A stretch of 64,000 nt of DNA from Salinisphaera orenii subsp. orenii MK-B5 (GCF_003788635.1 NZ_AYKH01000014.1:1-64000); one strand, 5' to 3'. Counted from the first letter of the stretch, positions 31,245-39,489 are shown. Notes: generated by a model from the letters alone, not told the origin. Made by a program: numbers and translations.

Positions 31245-31592
31245 TCAGCCGGCGCGACTGCGCGAATCCCGCAGGTAATAGATCGGGTCGCGACCGAACA
31301 AGCCGGTGACGCTCAGATAGAGGCCGACCAGCGCCAGCACCAGACCCACCGGCTCGCCCCAGCCGAAATGGCCGGCGTAATAGAACGCCGCGCCGATCGC
31401 GCCCAGGCGCACGATGCGGTCGGTGGGGCCGAGCCGGCCGGATCCCCGGCGCGGCGGTCGGGTGGGCACGGGCAGGCCGAGCATTTCGTATTTCGGCGCT
31501 TCGGCGTCGAATTCCTCGTGCCGCAGCGCGGCGAGGAAGAGGATGACGATGCCCGCGCCGGTGGCCAGGGCGATGGCTTCCCAGAAACCCAT
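31245..31592 (-). CDS. small membrane protein with a DUF2892 (YgaP-like) domain
   Basis: 115 residues. An N-terminal membrane helix (residues ~5-23) is followed by a charged cytoplasmic loop (HEEFDAEAPKYEM) and a C-terminal hairpin of two helices (DRIVRLGAIGAAFYY... and GLVLALVGLYLSVTGLFGRDPIYYL) that matches the DUF2892/YgaP membrane-domain pattern. It starts one base after the stop of the dihaem cytochrome gene, so it is the last gene of the cbb3-like oxidase operon. It could be an assembly or accessory subunit standing in for CcoQ; that is inference. Confidence 0.65.
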   Translation of the reverse strand: MGFWEAIALATGAGIVILFLAALRHEEFDAEAPKYEMLGLPVPTRPPRRGSGRLGPTDRIVRLGAIGAAFYYAGHFGWGEPVGLVLALVGLYLSVTGLFGRDPIYYLRDSRSRAG

Positions 31593-31593
31593 G

Positions 31594-32709
31594 TCAGTGG
31601 CTCCCCGAGTCGTCGCTCAGACTTTCGATGAAGGCGATCAGGGCGTCGAGATCCGCGTCCGACATGTCGCCGTAGGCGGCCGGCATCACCGCCGGATAAC
31701 CCTTGACGATATCGGCCTTGGGATCGCGAATCGCGCGGGTCAGATAGCCGTCGTCGGCGGTGACCGTCTCGCCGCTTTCGAGCGCGACATCGTGCCCGTA
31801 GAGCCCCTGGAAGGTCGGGCCGACGTTGCGTGCGCCGTCGGTGCTGTGGCAGCCCACGCAGCCGAGGCTGCTGTAGAGCTTCTTGCCCTGCGCCGCCGGC
31901 GTGTCGGTGTCGGTGGGCACCGAGGGGCCGCCGCTGCCGGTTGCGGTGTCCGCGTCGTCGAGCGTGCCGGCCTTGAGCTTGCGCGGGTCGTTGCCGAGGC
32001 TGACCAGATAGGCGGCCAGGTCCTGCAGATCGTCCTGCGACATGTAGTCATAGCGCGGCATGATCGAATTCGGCTTGAACTGACGCGGATTCTGCAGATG
32101 CGCGATCTGGTAGCTCATGTCCGGGATCTGGCGGCCGATGATGGACAGATCCGGGCCGTTGCGCTGGGTGCCGAGCAGGGTGTACGGATAGTTGGCGAAA
32201 TCCTGCGGCACGCTCACGTCGGCCTCGGTCGCGCCCGGCGCCCAGCCGGTGGCGATGTCCTGCGGGCGCACGTACATGGTATGGCAGTAGGTGCAGCCTT
32301 CCGCGCGGTAGACCTGATAGCCGCGATAGGGCTCGCCGCTCATGTCCGAGCCGCCCGGATCCTGCAGTGTCTCGCCCGGCGACCAGGCCCAGGCGTCGTC
32401 GGAGGCGCCGAGCGCGTCGATGCGGCCGGCGACCACGACATACAGCAGCAGCGTGAACACGGTCATGGCGAGCACCAGCGCGCCCAGGGCGTGGTAGCCC
32501 TTGCGGCTCGGGCTGGCCTCGCGGCCGCTGACCGGTCGTTCCACCGCCCAGTAGGTGAACAGCAGCAGCGCGCCGATCACCATCACGGCGACGAACCAGA
32601 AGCCGAGCGGGGCCTGGCTGATGTGTCGGTAGGGGTGCCACTCGGCGGCGCCTGCGGTATCGAATGCGCCCAGCGCCAGAGTGGCGGCCAATGCGAGCCG
32701 CCGGATCAT
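31594..32709 (-). CDS. membrane-anchored dihaem cytochrome c, CcoO/CcoP-like fusion subunit
   Basis: 371 residues: a signal-like N-terminus, two membrane helices (~35-55 and ~74-94), then two class I cytochrome c domains. Haem 1 is C139-T-Y-C-H143 followed by TMYVRP, which is the CcoO signature region, with M217 in SIMPRYDYM as likely axial ligand. Haem 2 is C284-V-G-C-H288 with a Met in YPAVMPAAYGD. A Thr/Asp/Gly/Pro-rich linker joins the domains. One protein thus seems to combine CcoO- and CcoP-type electron carriers. ATG 32709 overlaps the stop of the CcoN-like gene (ATGA). It would pass electrons from c-type carriers or quinol-linked bc1 to subunit I. Confidence 0.85.
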   Translation of the reverse strand: MIRRLALAATLALGAFDTAGAAEWHPYRHISQAPLGFWFVAVMVIGALLLFTYWAVERPVSGREASPSRKGYHALGALVLAMTVFTLLLYVVVAGRIDALGASDDAWAWSPGETLQDPGGSDMSGEPYRGYQVYRAEGCTYCHTMYVRPQDIATGWAPGATEADVSVPQDFANYPYTLLGTQRNGPDLSIIGRQIPDMSYQIAHLQNPRQFKPNSIMPRYDYMSQDDLQDLAAYLVSLGNDPRKLKAGTLDDADTATGSGGPSVPTDTDTPAAQGKKLYSSLGCVGCHSTDGARNVGPTFQGLYGHDVALESGETVTADDGYLTRAIRDPKADIVKGYPAVMPAAYGDMSDADLDALIAFIESLSDDSGSH

Positions 32710-34124
32710 GCCCGTGCCTCCTCGAACGGTGTCTCGATGCCCATTTCCGGGACTTCGTTCATGCCGGATTCGTAGGGCGCGCCGACGCGCAGACTGCGCA
32801 GCAGCAGCCATACGTAGGCAATGAAGCCGACCACGACGACCGTGCCGGTGATCGTGCGCGACAGTCGCGGAATCCAGGTGATGTTGATCGTCTGGTAGAT
32901 GGTGTTGCCCATCAGGTTGATCGAGGCGCCGGTGGCCACCCCGGACCAGGTGAAGCCGATGTAGAAGATCGGGAAGAAGATGACCATGCACCAGAATGTG
33001 ACGCTGGCCAGCCCGCGACTGTAGAGCTGGCGGCCGGTGATGCGCGGGAACATGTAATAGCCCGCGGCCATGCCGTAGCAGGTGAACGCGCCCGCCAGCG
33101 CCAGATGGGCGTGCGCCTGGACCCACTCGGTGAAGTGCACGTACCAGTTCACCGCGGCGGTGGCCTGGAACGGGCCCTGCAGGCAGGTGGCCAGATAATA
33201 GAGCGTGCCGAGCGCCGCGAAGCGCAGCGGGTAGCTGTCGAAGGCACGCGACCAGTTACCGCGCGGCGTGGCCAGGAAGTTGGTGACCACGGCCAGCACC
33301 GGGATGCCCAGCAGTACCGAGGAGATCACCGCGAACTCGTTGATCCAGATCGGCACCGGCATCTGCAGGAAGTGGTGCAGGCCGGTACCCGGATAGAACG
33401 CCATCAGCGTCCAGAAGCCGACGATCGACAGCCGGTGCGAATACAGCGGCTGCTGCGCGGCCAGGGGCACGATGTAATAGGCCGTGCCCAGGCCCAGCGG
33501 GGTGATGATCATGCCCACCGCGTTGTGCAGCCACCAGGCCTCGATGACCTGATAGCCCTCGCCGGAAAAAGCCAGTACCAGGAAATTGCCGACCAGATAG
33601 GTGATCGCCGTGGTGTAGAGCCCGCCGAGCAGGTACCAGACCGAGACATACAGATGCGGCCGCTCGCGGGCGAACACGGTCAGATGCAGACTGGCGATCA
33701 CGCAGACCACGGCGGCGACGATCATGACGTCGACCAGAAGCGGCGCCTCGGCGTATTCGCCGGCCTGGATCGACAGCCAGAAACTGTCCGGGATCGCGGC
33801 CCAGATCAGCACCAGATCCAGCACCAGCGCCGCGTTCCAGATCCAGCCGGCGGCGTAGGCCAGCTGCGGAAAGCGCAGCGGCGTGTTGCACAGCCGCGGC
33901 ACCATGAACAGCGCCGCCGAGATGAAGGTCATCACGATCCAGCCGAGGATCACGGTGTTGGTGTGCACGATCCGCAGCTTGCTGTAGGGCAGCGCGATCG
34001 CCGACAGGAAGTTCATCCAGTCGGGGGCGATGAACTGCAGCGACTGGAAGGCGCCGATCGCCGGGCCGATGACCAGCCAGACCAGCGCGGAGAAGAACCA
34101 GAGCTTGATGGCGCGATCGATCAT
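32706..34124 (-). CDS. cbb3-like haem-copper oxidase catalytic subunit (CcoN family)
   Basis: 472 residues with about 12 membrane helices, alignable by eye with CcoN over its length. Ligands: H54 and H340 for low-spin haem b, H338 for haem b3, and H200, H250 and H251 for CuB. The Tyr of helix VII, which is cross-linked in cbb3 oxidases, is kept (Y244, in the same spacing before the HH pair), arguing for oxygen rather than NO reduction. The conserved Glu of the cbb3 motif STFEGPM is replaced by Gln (Q316, CLQGPF). TAGGAG lies 7 bases before the ATG. No ccoP, ccoQ or ccoGHIS genes are adjacent. Confidence 0.87.
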   Translation of the reverse strand: MIDRAIKLWFFSALVWLVIGPAIGAFQSLQFIAPDWMNFLSAIALPYSKLRIVHTNTVILGWIVMTFISAALFMVPRLCNTPLRFPQLAYAAGWIWNAALVLDLVLIWAAIPDSFWLSIQAGEYAEAPLLVDVMIVAAVVCVIASLHLTVFARERPHLYVSVWYLLGGLYTTAITYLVGNFLVLAFSGEGYQVIEAWWLHNAVGMIITPLGLGTAYYIVPLAAQQPLYSHRLSIVGFWTLMAFYPGTGLHHFLQMPVPIWINEFAVISSVLLGIPVLAVVTNFLATPRGNWSRAFDSYPLRFAALGTLYYLATCLQGPFQATAAVNWYVHFTEWVQAHAHLALAGAFTCYGMAAGYYMFPRITGRQLYSRGLASVTFWCMVIFFPIFYIGFTWSGVATGASINLMGNTIYQTINITWIPRLSRTITGTVVVVGFIAYVWLLLRSLRVGAPYESGMNEVPEMGIETPFEEARA

Positions 34125-34134
34125 GGTCGCGCTC

Positions 34135-34272
34135 CTACGGTGAAAACCAGTCGAACGGCCCGATCACGAAGCCGTAGATCACACAGGTCGCGATGAACAG
34201 CCACGCCCAGCGCGGCAGCGGACCGTGTTTTTCCTTGATGGTCACGTGTTCGACCGTCTCGTCGTCGCGCAT
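34135..34272 (-). CDS. 45-residue single-pass membrane protein, first gene of the oxidase operon
   Basis: Encodes MRDDETVEHVTIKEKHGPLP, then a membrane helix (WAWLFIATCVIYGFVIGPF), ending DWFSP. A strong Shine-Dalgarno (AAGGGGG) stands about 8 bases before ATG 34272, and the CcoN-like gene starts 10 bases after its stop. The charged N-terminus plus one helix is the layout of small terminal-oxidase subunits. I know no named family for it. The two FNR-type boxes lie about 105-155 bases upstream. A longer antisense-looking frame shares its end, but only this part has protein character. Confidence 0.7.
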   Translation of the reverse strand: MRDDETVEHVTIKEKHGPLPRWAWLFIATCVIYGFVIGPFDWFSP

Positions 34273-34377
34273 GTCTGCCCCCTTGCGGTTTACGGGCCGG
34301 CGGCCGGGCATGGCATTGCGCCATGCGGGAAACCGCCGGTTCGGGCGACAGTCTGCCCGGTTGTCGTCGTGTCTTAT

Positions 34378-34391
34378 TTGATCCAGATCAA
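34378..34391. promoter_or_regulatory. perfect FNR/Anr box, oxidase operon / nnrS divergent region
   Basis: TTGATCCAGATCAA exactly fits TTGAT-N4-ATCAA. It lies 106 bases before the 45-aa gene and 71 bases before nnrS. Confidence 0.8.
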
Positions 34392-34413
34392 TTCCTTGCA
34401 AATCGCAGGGTGG

Positions 34414-34427
34414 TTGATCCAGGTCAA
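34414..34427. promoter_or_regulatory. second FNR/Anr-type box in the same divergent region
   Basis: TTGATCCAGGTCAA, one mismatch, 35 bases before nnrS and 36 bases (centre to centre) from the first box. Two boxes could serve the two divergent units separately. Confidence 0.7.
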
Positions 34428-34461
34428 GGGGGCGGTAACGCGTCGGCGCGATCATCGGGCC

Positions 34462-35739
34462 ATGAGCGAGCCTGTTGCGGATCGAGCCTGCGCAAGAAGA
34501 GCGAAGCCGGTCGCGGCGTGGCGCCATGTGGTGTCGATGCCGCACCGTCTGTACTTCTTTCTGGGGCTGTTTGCGCTGATGCTGGCGCTGTTCTGGTGGG
34601 CACTCGTGCTCGGTGCGCGGTCGCTCGGTCTGGCCGCGCCCGCAGGGGCGTTGCCGGCCGGCTGGATGCACGCCTGGCTGCTTGTCTTCGGCGCCCTGGT
34701 GTTCATCGTCTTCGGCTTTCTGATGACAGCGCTGCCGCGCTGGGCGGACGCGCCGGCCGTGGGCGCACGGGCCCATGGCGGTGTCGCACTCGCTCTGGCG
34801 GCTGGCTATGCGATGACCTTTGCGGGCACGTTTTCCGGAATCGGTGTCACCGCGGCCGGCATGACGACGACCGGGCTGGCCTGGCTCGCCGGCTGGGTCG
34901 CGCTCGCCGTCCGGGCACGTCGTGCGGGGCCGCGCGCCGCGGCACACGTGGCTGGTGTGCTGCTCCTGCTGGGCCTTGGCGCGGCGCTGGCGCTCTATGG
35001 CGGCGCGGCGCTTCTGACGGGCGACCGGGCGGCGTTCGCGCGTGTGCCCCGGCTCGGGGTATGGGTGTTTCTGGCGCCGCTGGTGTTCGTGGTGACGCAC
35101 CGCATGCTGCCGTTTTTTGCCGCGGGCGTGCTGCCCGAGTACGCAATCTACCGGCCGTCGTGGGGTCCGCCCCTGGCATTGCTCCTGTTCTTCGGCCACG
35201 GGCTGCTGCTGTGGCTGGGCGCGCCGGCCGGTTTCGTGGTAACCGATGCGGCACTCGCGTTCATCGCCGCGTACCTGCTCGTGCGCTGGCAGCCGTGGCG
35301 GGTGCGGCGGAACCCGCTGCTGTGGAGTCTGTTCGTCGCCTACGCCTGGCTGCCGGTGGCACTCACGCTGTCGGTCGTGCAAGGGCTTTGCGCGGCATCG
35401 GGGCGGTACCCGGTGCTCGCGTTCGCCCCGCTGCACGCGCTGACGATCGGTTTCGTCACCAGCATGGTGTTCGCGATGGTGACCCGCGTCAGTCTCGGCC
35501 ACTCCGGGCGGGCGCTGCGCATGGACCGGCTCGGCGTGGGGTGCTTTCTGTTCCTGCAGGCTGCCGCGGCGATGCGTGTCGCAGCCGATGTCGGCATCGC
35601 GCCGGGGGCGCGGGCGACCTGGATGCGGGCCTCGATCGTCTGCATGCTGGTTGCGCTCGTTCCGTGGGCGTTGCGCTGTATTCGCTATTATGCCCAGCCT
35701 CGTGTCGATGCCCCGGTCCGGCCGGCAGCCAAGCGATGA
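34462..35739 (+). CDS. nnrS: NnrS family haem-copper membrane protein
   Basis: NnrS proteins are 12-helix membrane proteins linked to nitric-oxide stress resistance and often controlled by NO-responsive regulators. This 425-residue protein shows helix pairs throughout and the family's conserved stretches: WMHAWLLVFGALVFIVFGFLMTALPRW near residue 75, FVVTHRMLPFF near 210, and HALTIGFVTSMVFAMVTRVSLGHSGR near 325, with His residues suited to metal binding. The start at 34462 is uncertain; no strong ribosome site is seen. It overlaps the following sirB2-like gene by four bases. Confidence 0.88.
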   Translation: MSEPVADRACARRAKPVAAWRHVVSMPHRLYFFLGLFALMLALFWWALVLGARSLGLAAPAGALPAGWMHAWLLVFGALVFIVFGFLMTALPRWADAPAVGARAHGGVALALAAGYAMTFAGTFSGIGVTAAGMTTTGLAWLAGWVALAVRARRAGPRAAAHVAGVLLLLGLGAALALYGGAALLTGDRAAFARVPRLGVWVFLAPLVFVVTHRMLPFFAAGVLPEYAIYRPSWGPPLALLLFFGHGLLLWLGAPAGFVVTDAALAFIAAYLLVRWQPWRVRRNPLLWSLFVAYAWLPVALTLSVVQGLCAASGRYPVLAFAPLHALTIGFVTSMVFAMVTRVSLGHSGRALRMDRLGVGCFLFLQAAAAMRVAADVGIAPGARATWMRASIVCMLVALVPWALRCIRYYAQPRVDAPVRPAAKR

Positions 35740-36149
35740 GCCTGTATCCGATCCTGAAAACGCTGCACGTAGGCGCGGTGGCGTTGAGTTGCGCGCTGTT
35801 CGTGACGCGGGCGAAATGGATGACCGCCGCCGATGGGCGGCTGCAACGGCGCTGGATCCGGGTGCTGCCGCATGCGGTGGATACCGTCTTGCTGGCCAGC
35901 GCCCTGGGCCTGCTGTGGGTGCTGCGCCTGAATCCCGCGCACCAGCCCTGGCTGTTGGCCAAGTTCGCCGCACTGGCCGCGTATATTCTGCTCGGTACGA
36001 TCGGTCTAAAGCGCGGGGCCACGCGCGCCATCCGGCTGGTCGCCTGTCTGGCCGCGGTGCCGGTTTTCGGTTATATCGTCGCCGTCGCCGTCGCGCACGA
36101 TCCGCGCGGACCACTGGCGTTGCTGGCGGTCGCGGCCGGAGGCAGCTGA
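35736..36149 (+). CDS. SirB2-family four-helix membrane protein
   Basis: 137 residues with four predicted membrane helices (about 8-25, 45-65, 75-92, 100-125) and the family start SLYPILKTLHVGAVALSCALFVTR. SirB2-like proteins have unknown biochemistry. The ATGA overlap with nnrS shows co-expression, and a Dnr-like regulator gene follows after 3 bases, so all three probably form one NO-responsive unit. Confidence 0.75.
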   Translation: MSLYPILKTLHVGAVALSCALFVTRAKWMTAADGRLQRRWIRVLPHAVDTVLLASALGLLWVLRLNPAHQPWLLAKFAALAAYILLGTIGLKRGATRAIRLVACLAAVPVFGYIVAVAVAHDPRGPLALLAVAAGGS

Positions 36150-36152
36150 GCG

Positions 36153-36863
36153 GTGGTGGCTCCGGACGGCGGTGCCGCGCGGCCCGAGATGCATGACGTC
36201 CTCGAGCGCCAGTATTTTCTGGCCGGGCTGAGCGAGGCCCAGCGCGAGCGGCTGTTCGCCGCCGCGGTGGAGCTGTCCCTGGCCCCGGGCCAGACCCTGT
36301 TCCATCAGGGTGAGCCGGCCGGCGCCTTCTTCGTGGTCACTGCCGGCCGGGTGAAGCTCTACCGGCTGTCGCTGCAGGGCGACGAAAAGATCATGGGCCT
36401 GGCCGGCGCGCACGACAGCTTCGCCGAAGGCGTGCTGTTCATGCCCGAGCCCCGCTATCCGGTGAATGCCCAGGCGCTGGAAGCCAGCCGCGTGGTGGCG
36501 ATCGCCTGTGCCGATTACCGACAGATGCTGCAGGAATCGTTCGATACCTGCGTGTCGGTGATGGGCAAGTTGACGGCTCGCATCCAGGGCCTGCTCGACG
36601 AGGTCGAGTCGCTGACACTGCGCGACAGCCGCTATCGCGTGATCAACTACCTGATCGAGCTGCTGCCGTCGCAGAACACCGCGGCGCTCCGGTTGCGTCT
36701 GCCCGCGCCCAAGAGCGTTATCGCTGCCCGGTTGTCGATCCGGGCCGAGACGTTCTCGCGCACGCTCCGCTTGCTCGCCGAAGAGGAGCTGATCGTGTTG
36801 CGCGGCGGTCGCGCGATCGAGGTGCCCGACCCGCGGCGTCTGCGCCGTGCGTTGTACGCCTGA
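36153..36863 (+). CDS. Crp/Fnr-family regulator, Dnr-like
   Basis: 236 residues: a cyclic-nucleotide-binding-type beta-roll (residues ~20-130), a dimer helix, and a Crp-type winged helix. The recognition helix reads IRAETFSRTLRLL, with the E-x2-S-R residues that read TTGAT half-sites. The N-terminal iron-sulfur cysteines of FNR are missing, so it resembles the Dnr/NNR branch that senses NO through haem. GTG 36153 has GGAGG about 10 bases upstream; ATG 36189 is an alternative. It follows nnrS-sirB2, which fits NO-responsive control. It could also bind the other FNR-type boxes in this island. Confidence 0.82.
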   Translation: MVAPDGGAARPEMHDVLERQYFLAGLSEAQRERLFAAAVELSLAPGQTLFHQGEPAGAFFVVTAGRVKLYRLSLQGDEKIMGLAGAHDSFAEGVLFMPEPRYPVNAQALEASRVVAIACADYRQMLQESFDTCVSVMGKLTARIQGLLDEVESLTLRDSRYRVINYLIELLPSQNTAALRLRLPAPKSVIAARLSIRAETFSRTLRLLAEEELIVLRGGRAIEVPDPRRLRRALYA

Positions 36864-37148
36864 GCCGGCCCGGAATCGGCGCGGGGGTTCCGTCGCGCGT
36901 CGCGACCGATGCCCGACGGAAGCAGCGGTGCCGGCCAACTGCGCGGCAGGCATGCATGGCAAGCGCTGGTCGCGACAACGACATGCATCGATCGGGATCT
37001 CGGCTGCGCTTGCCTGCCGGGCAAGGCTCGCTCGAGCGCGGGTTGTCGGACCCGAAGATGCTCTCGCCGGGGGCGCCGGCGTCGCCGCATCTTTCAGCGC
37101 GGTCGTCCAGAGCGGCGGCCCGCGGCCCGGCCGGCGTGGCCGGGAGAT

Positions 37149-37469
37149 TCAGTCGCGGTCGTCGCGGATCTGGACCATGCCATCGACCAGGCGCACCGGG
37201 AAGGCATGGATGTCCTCATAGGCTGGCGGCGCGACCACCCGTCCGGTGCGGATGTCGAAGCGCGCGCCGTGGCGCGGGCAGACCGCGCAACCGGCTTCGA
37301 CCCATCCGCTGGCGAGGTCGCCGCCGTCGTGGCTGCACCGGTCCTCGATGGCGAAATACTCGCCGCCGAGGTTGTAGATTGCGATGTCCTCGTCGTCGAG
37401 ATCGCATATCACGCAGCCGTTGTCCGGAATATCGGCCGCGCGGACGGCGCTGATCCAATCGCTGCTCAT
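37149..37469 (-). CDS. Rieske [2Fe-2S] ferredoxin-like protein
   Basis: 106 residues with the Rieske cluster ligands CSH (near residue 44) and CPRH (near residue 62, in CAVCPRHGARFDIRTG), spaced as in soluble Rieske ferredoxins of dioxygenases and NirD-like proteins. No signal peptide or membrane helix, so it is cytoplasmic. ATG 37469 is chosen because it starts the conserved domain; 12 codons are open upstream. No oxygenase partner is adjacent, so its redox partner is unknown. Confidence 0.85.
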   Translation of the reverse strand: MSSDWISAVRAADIPDNGCVICDLDDEDIAIYNLGGEYFAIEDRCSHDGGDLASGWVEAGCAVCPRHGARFDIRTGRVVAPPAYEDIHAFPVRLVDGMVQIRDDRD

Positions 37470-37674
37470 GTGCTTTTGTCCGTATAGTGGTTGCCGCGTC
37501 TGCATTCAAGCGCCCTGGCTGGCCGGTGCGACTTGACGTGGATCAGTTCCGGAGGCGATCGATGACGGTATCATGAATGCCCGTCCGAGCGACGCTCGGC
37601 GCGCGCCGCGGCTGGCGCGCTCCTCCCGGACGAGGTGATATGACAATCTGCCGCTCGCTGCGAGGTTCCGCTAC

Positions 37675-38268
37675 ATGAACGCTGCCGATATGTCGGATCC
37701 GGTAGGTCGCGTCATCGAATGGATCGCCGCCGCGCGCGAACGCGGCGAGCGCGACGCCCAGGCGGCCACGCTCGCGACCGTCGACCCGGCGTCCGCGCGG
37801 CCGAGCGTGCGCACCGTCTATGTCCAGACCGATGCGGATACGCTGGTCTTCTTCGTCAATGCGAACACGGGCAAGGGACAGCATCTGCGCTGGCACCCGC
37901 ACGCCGCGCTGTGCTTCTTCTGGCGCGAGCTGCAGCAGCAGATCAATATCGAGGGTGTGGCCGAGGTGCTGGACAACGCGGATGCGGACCGCCTGTGGGC
38001 GCAGCGCCAGCGCGACAGTCAGCTGTCGGCGCGCAGTTCGGCACAGGAAGCGATCTTCGGCGACATCGAGGCGTTTCGCCAACGTCGTGAGCGCGAGCAC
38101 GATGCCTACAGTTTCGAGCAGGTGCCGCGGCCGGAGCACTGGATCGGCTATCGTCTGTTGCCCACGCGCATCGAGTTCTGGGCCGCCGGCTGGCACCGCC
38201 TGCGCCCGCGCGAACTGTTCGAGCGCGATCCCGACGGCGGTTGGCAGGAGGCCGATCAGGAGCCTTGA
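37675..38268 (+). CDS. PdxH-like pyridoxamine 5'-phosphate oxidase family protein
   Basis: 197 residues with the PdxH-type FMN barrel: RPSVRTVYVQTDADTLVFFVNANTGKGQHLRWHPHAALCFFW aligns with the classical enzyme, as does PRPEHWIGYRLLPTRIEFW near residue 155. The C-terminus diverges: the RLHDR and terminal RLAP motifs of PdxH, which hold the PLP phosphate, read HRLRPRELFE and end ...EADQEP. It may be a true but divergent PdxH or a related oxidase with another substrate. It is a single gene, divergent from the Rieske gene. Confidence 0.78.
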   Translation: MNAADMSDPVGRVIEWIAAARERGERDAQAATLATVDPASARPSVRTVYVQTDADTLVFFVNANTGKGQHLRWHPHAALCFFWRELQQQINIEGVAEVLDNADADRLWAQRQRDSQLSARSSAQEAIFGDIEAFRQRREREHDAYSFEQVPRPEHWIGYRLLPTRIEFWAAGWHRLRPRELFERDPDGGWQEADQEP

Positions 38269-38315
38269 GGGGGATGTTGAATTCGCGCCGGGGGGGGCCG
38301 GCGCATCGTGCATCG

Positions 38316-38762
38316 CTATTGCGCCCAGTCCCAGCCGGTACCGTGACGCAGCACCAGCACGCTGGTATGCGCGCGGCGCAGCACGCGATCGGCGGTGCCG
38401 CCCAGCAGCAGGTCGGTCATTTTCGGGTCGTGGGAGGCGATCGCGATGAGCCCGGCGTCCACGCGGGCTGCCTGTTCGACGATCGTGGTCGCGACCGGTC
38501 CGATAACGGCTTCGCTGTGCCACCGGATATCGTCGCCATATTCGAGACCGGCGATCTCGGCGAGTTGGGATTCCGCCAGCTTCCGGGCATCGTCAACGAA
38601 GCCTCTGGGCACGTAGGGCCAGGCGGCCATCGCCTCGGGTACCACGGTCAGCAGGTGCAGCTCGGCGGCGTGCCGCCGAGCCATGGCTGCCGTGGATGAG
38701 AAGATCAGATCGAAGGTCGCTTCGTGCGACAGATCGATCGGCACGAGGATACGGTTCTGCAT
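38316..38762 (-). CDS. universal stress protein (UspA family)
   Basis: 148 residues with the Usp alpha/beta fold: N-terminal ILVPIDLS strand-loop, and the nucleotide-binding C-terminal pattern SHDPKMTDLLLGGTADRVLRRAHTSVLVLR. Usp proteins help survival under energy or oxygen limitation. It lies 51 bases downstream of a second usp gene on the same strand; the pair is preceded by an FNR-type box. Confidence 0.9.
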   Translation of the reverse strand: MQNRILVPIDLSHEATFDLIFSSTAAMARRHAAELHLLTVVPEAMAAWPYVPRGFVDDARKLAESQLAEIAGLEYGDDIRWHSEAVIGPVATTIVEQAARVDAGLIAIASHDPKMTDLLLGGTADRVLRRAHTSVLVLRHGTGWDWAQ

Positions 38763-38813
38763 CGCTGTGGCCTCCTCGGTAAGGCGCGAGGGCGTACGAG
38801 CCCCGCGCCCGGC

Positions 38814-39296
38814 TCATTCCGCGAGCGCGTCGCGGCTGTCGTCTTCGATATCGGCCGCGTTCGCGATCTGTTTCTGGCGTACCACGAGTACGGAATGCCG
38901 GGCGTGCTTGACTACCTGGCTGGCGATACTGCCGAGCAACACGTCCCAGAACACTGGATTGTGGGAGGCCATGACGATCAGATCGGCGCCGAAATGATCG
39001 GCGCGGCGCACGATCGTGCGGGCGACCGATCCCACGCGTACGTCGAGCTGCCAGTTGACGGCTTCGCCGAGGCGTTCGTAGCCGATGCGCTCGAGTTGAG
39101 CGCGCGCGGTCTCGCCCAGCTTCCGGACGTAATCCGTGCCGACATAGGGGAAATCGCCAACGTCGATCTCGGGAATGACCGTGAGCAGAATCACGGTCGC
39201 AGGCTCGTTGCCGGCGACGCGATTCACGGCTTCGAATACGCTGTCGAGCACGGCATCCTGATTCAGATCCAGCGGTACGAGTATGGTCTGTGACAT
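38814..39296 (-). CDS. universal stress protein (UspA family)
   Basis: 160 residues, same fold as its neighbour: TILVPLDLNQDA at the N-terminus and SHNPVFWDVLLGSIASQVVKHARHSVLVVR as the ATP-binding region, plus an acidic C-terminal extension. ATG 39296 starts the domain. A perfect FNR/Anr box lies 61 bases upstream, a position seen for Anr-controlled usp genes in Pseudomonas. Confidence 0.9.
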   Translation of the reverse strand: MSQTILVPLDLNQDAVLDSVFEAVNRVAGNEPATVILLTVIPEIDVGDFPYVGTDYVRKLGETARAQLERIGYERLGEAVNWQLDVRVGSVARTIVRRADHFGADLIVMASHNPVFWDVLLGSIASQVVKHARHSVLVVRQKQIANAADIEDDSRDALAE

Positions 39297-39356
39297 GGTC
39301 CATAGCCTCGGGTTGGGTGTTCGGGAAGAGTCTGACTCGATTGCGACAACGAGCGC

Positions 39357-39370
39357 TTGATCTGGATCAA
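39357..39370. promoter_or_regulatory. perfect FNR/Anr box upstream of the usp pair
   Basis: TTGATCTGGATCAA fits TTGAT-N4-ATCAA exactly; its near edge is 61 bases upstream of the usp start at 39296. Confidence 0.8.
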
Positions 39371-39447
39371 ACCGGTGGAATTGATGGCGCTGAACGCACA
39401 AGCCATTGTTAAAAAGAAAGTCAGCGCAACTTCTGCGCAGTCGGGTT

Positions 39448-39489
39448 AAAAAAAGAGGGCCGACAGCGTACCTTGCGCTGCCAGCCCTC
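39448..39489 (-). terminator. intrinsic terminator of cydABX
   Basis: Read on the minus strand: a 14-bp stem (39489-39476 with 39468-39455, two G-U pairs), 7-base loop, then seven T (39454-39448). It lies 17 bases after the cydX-like stop. Confidence 0.9.

Noticed and set aside
37533-37546. TTGACGTGGATCAG as an FNR/Anr box between the Rieske and PdxH-like genes
   Set aside because: Two mismatches, one in each half-site; too weak to claim.
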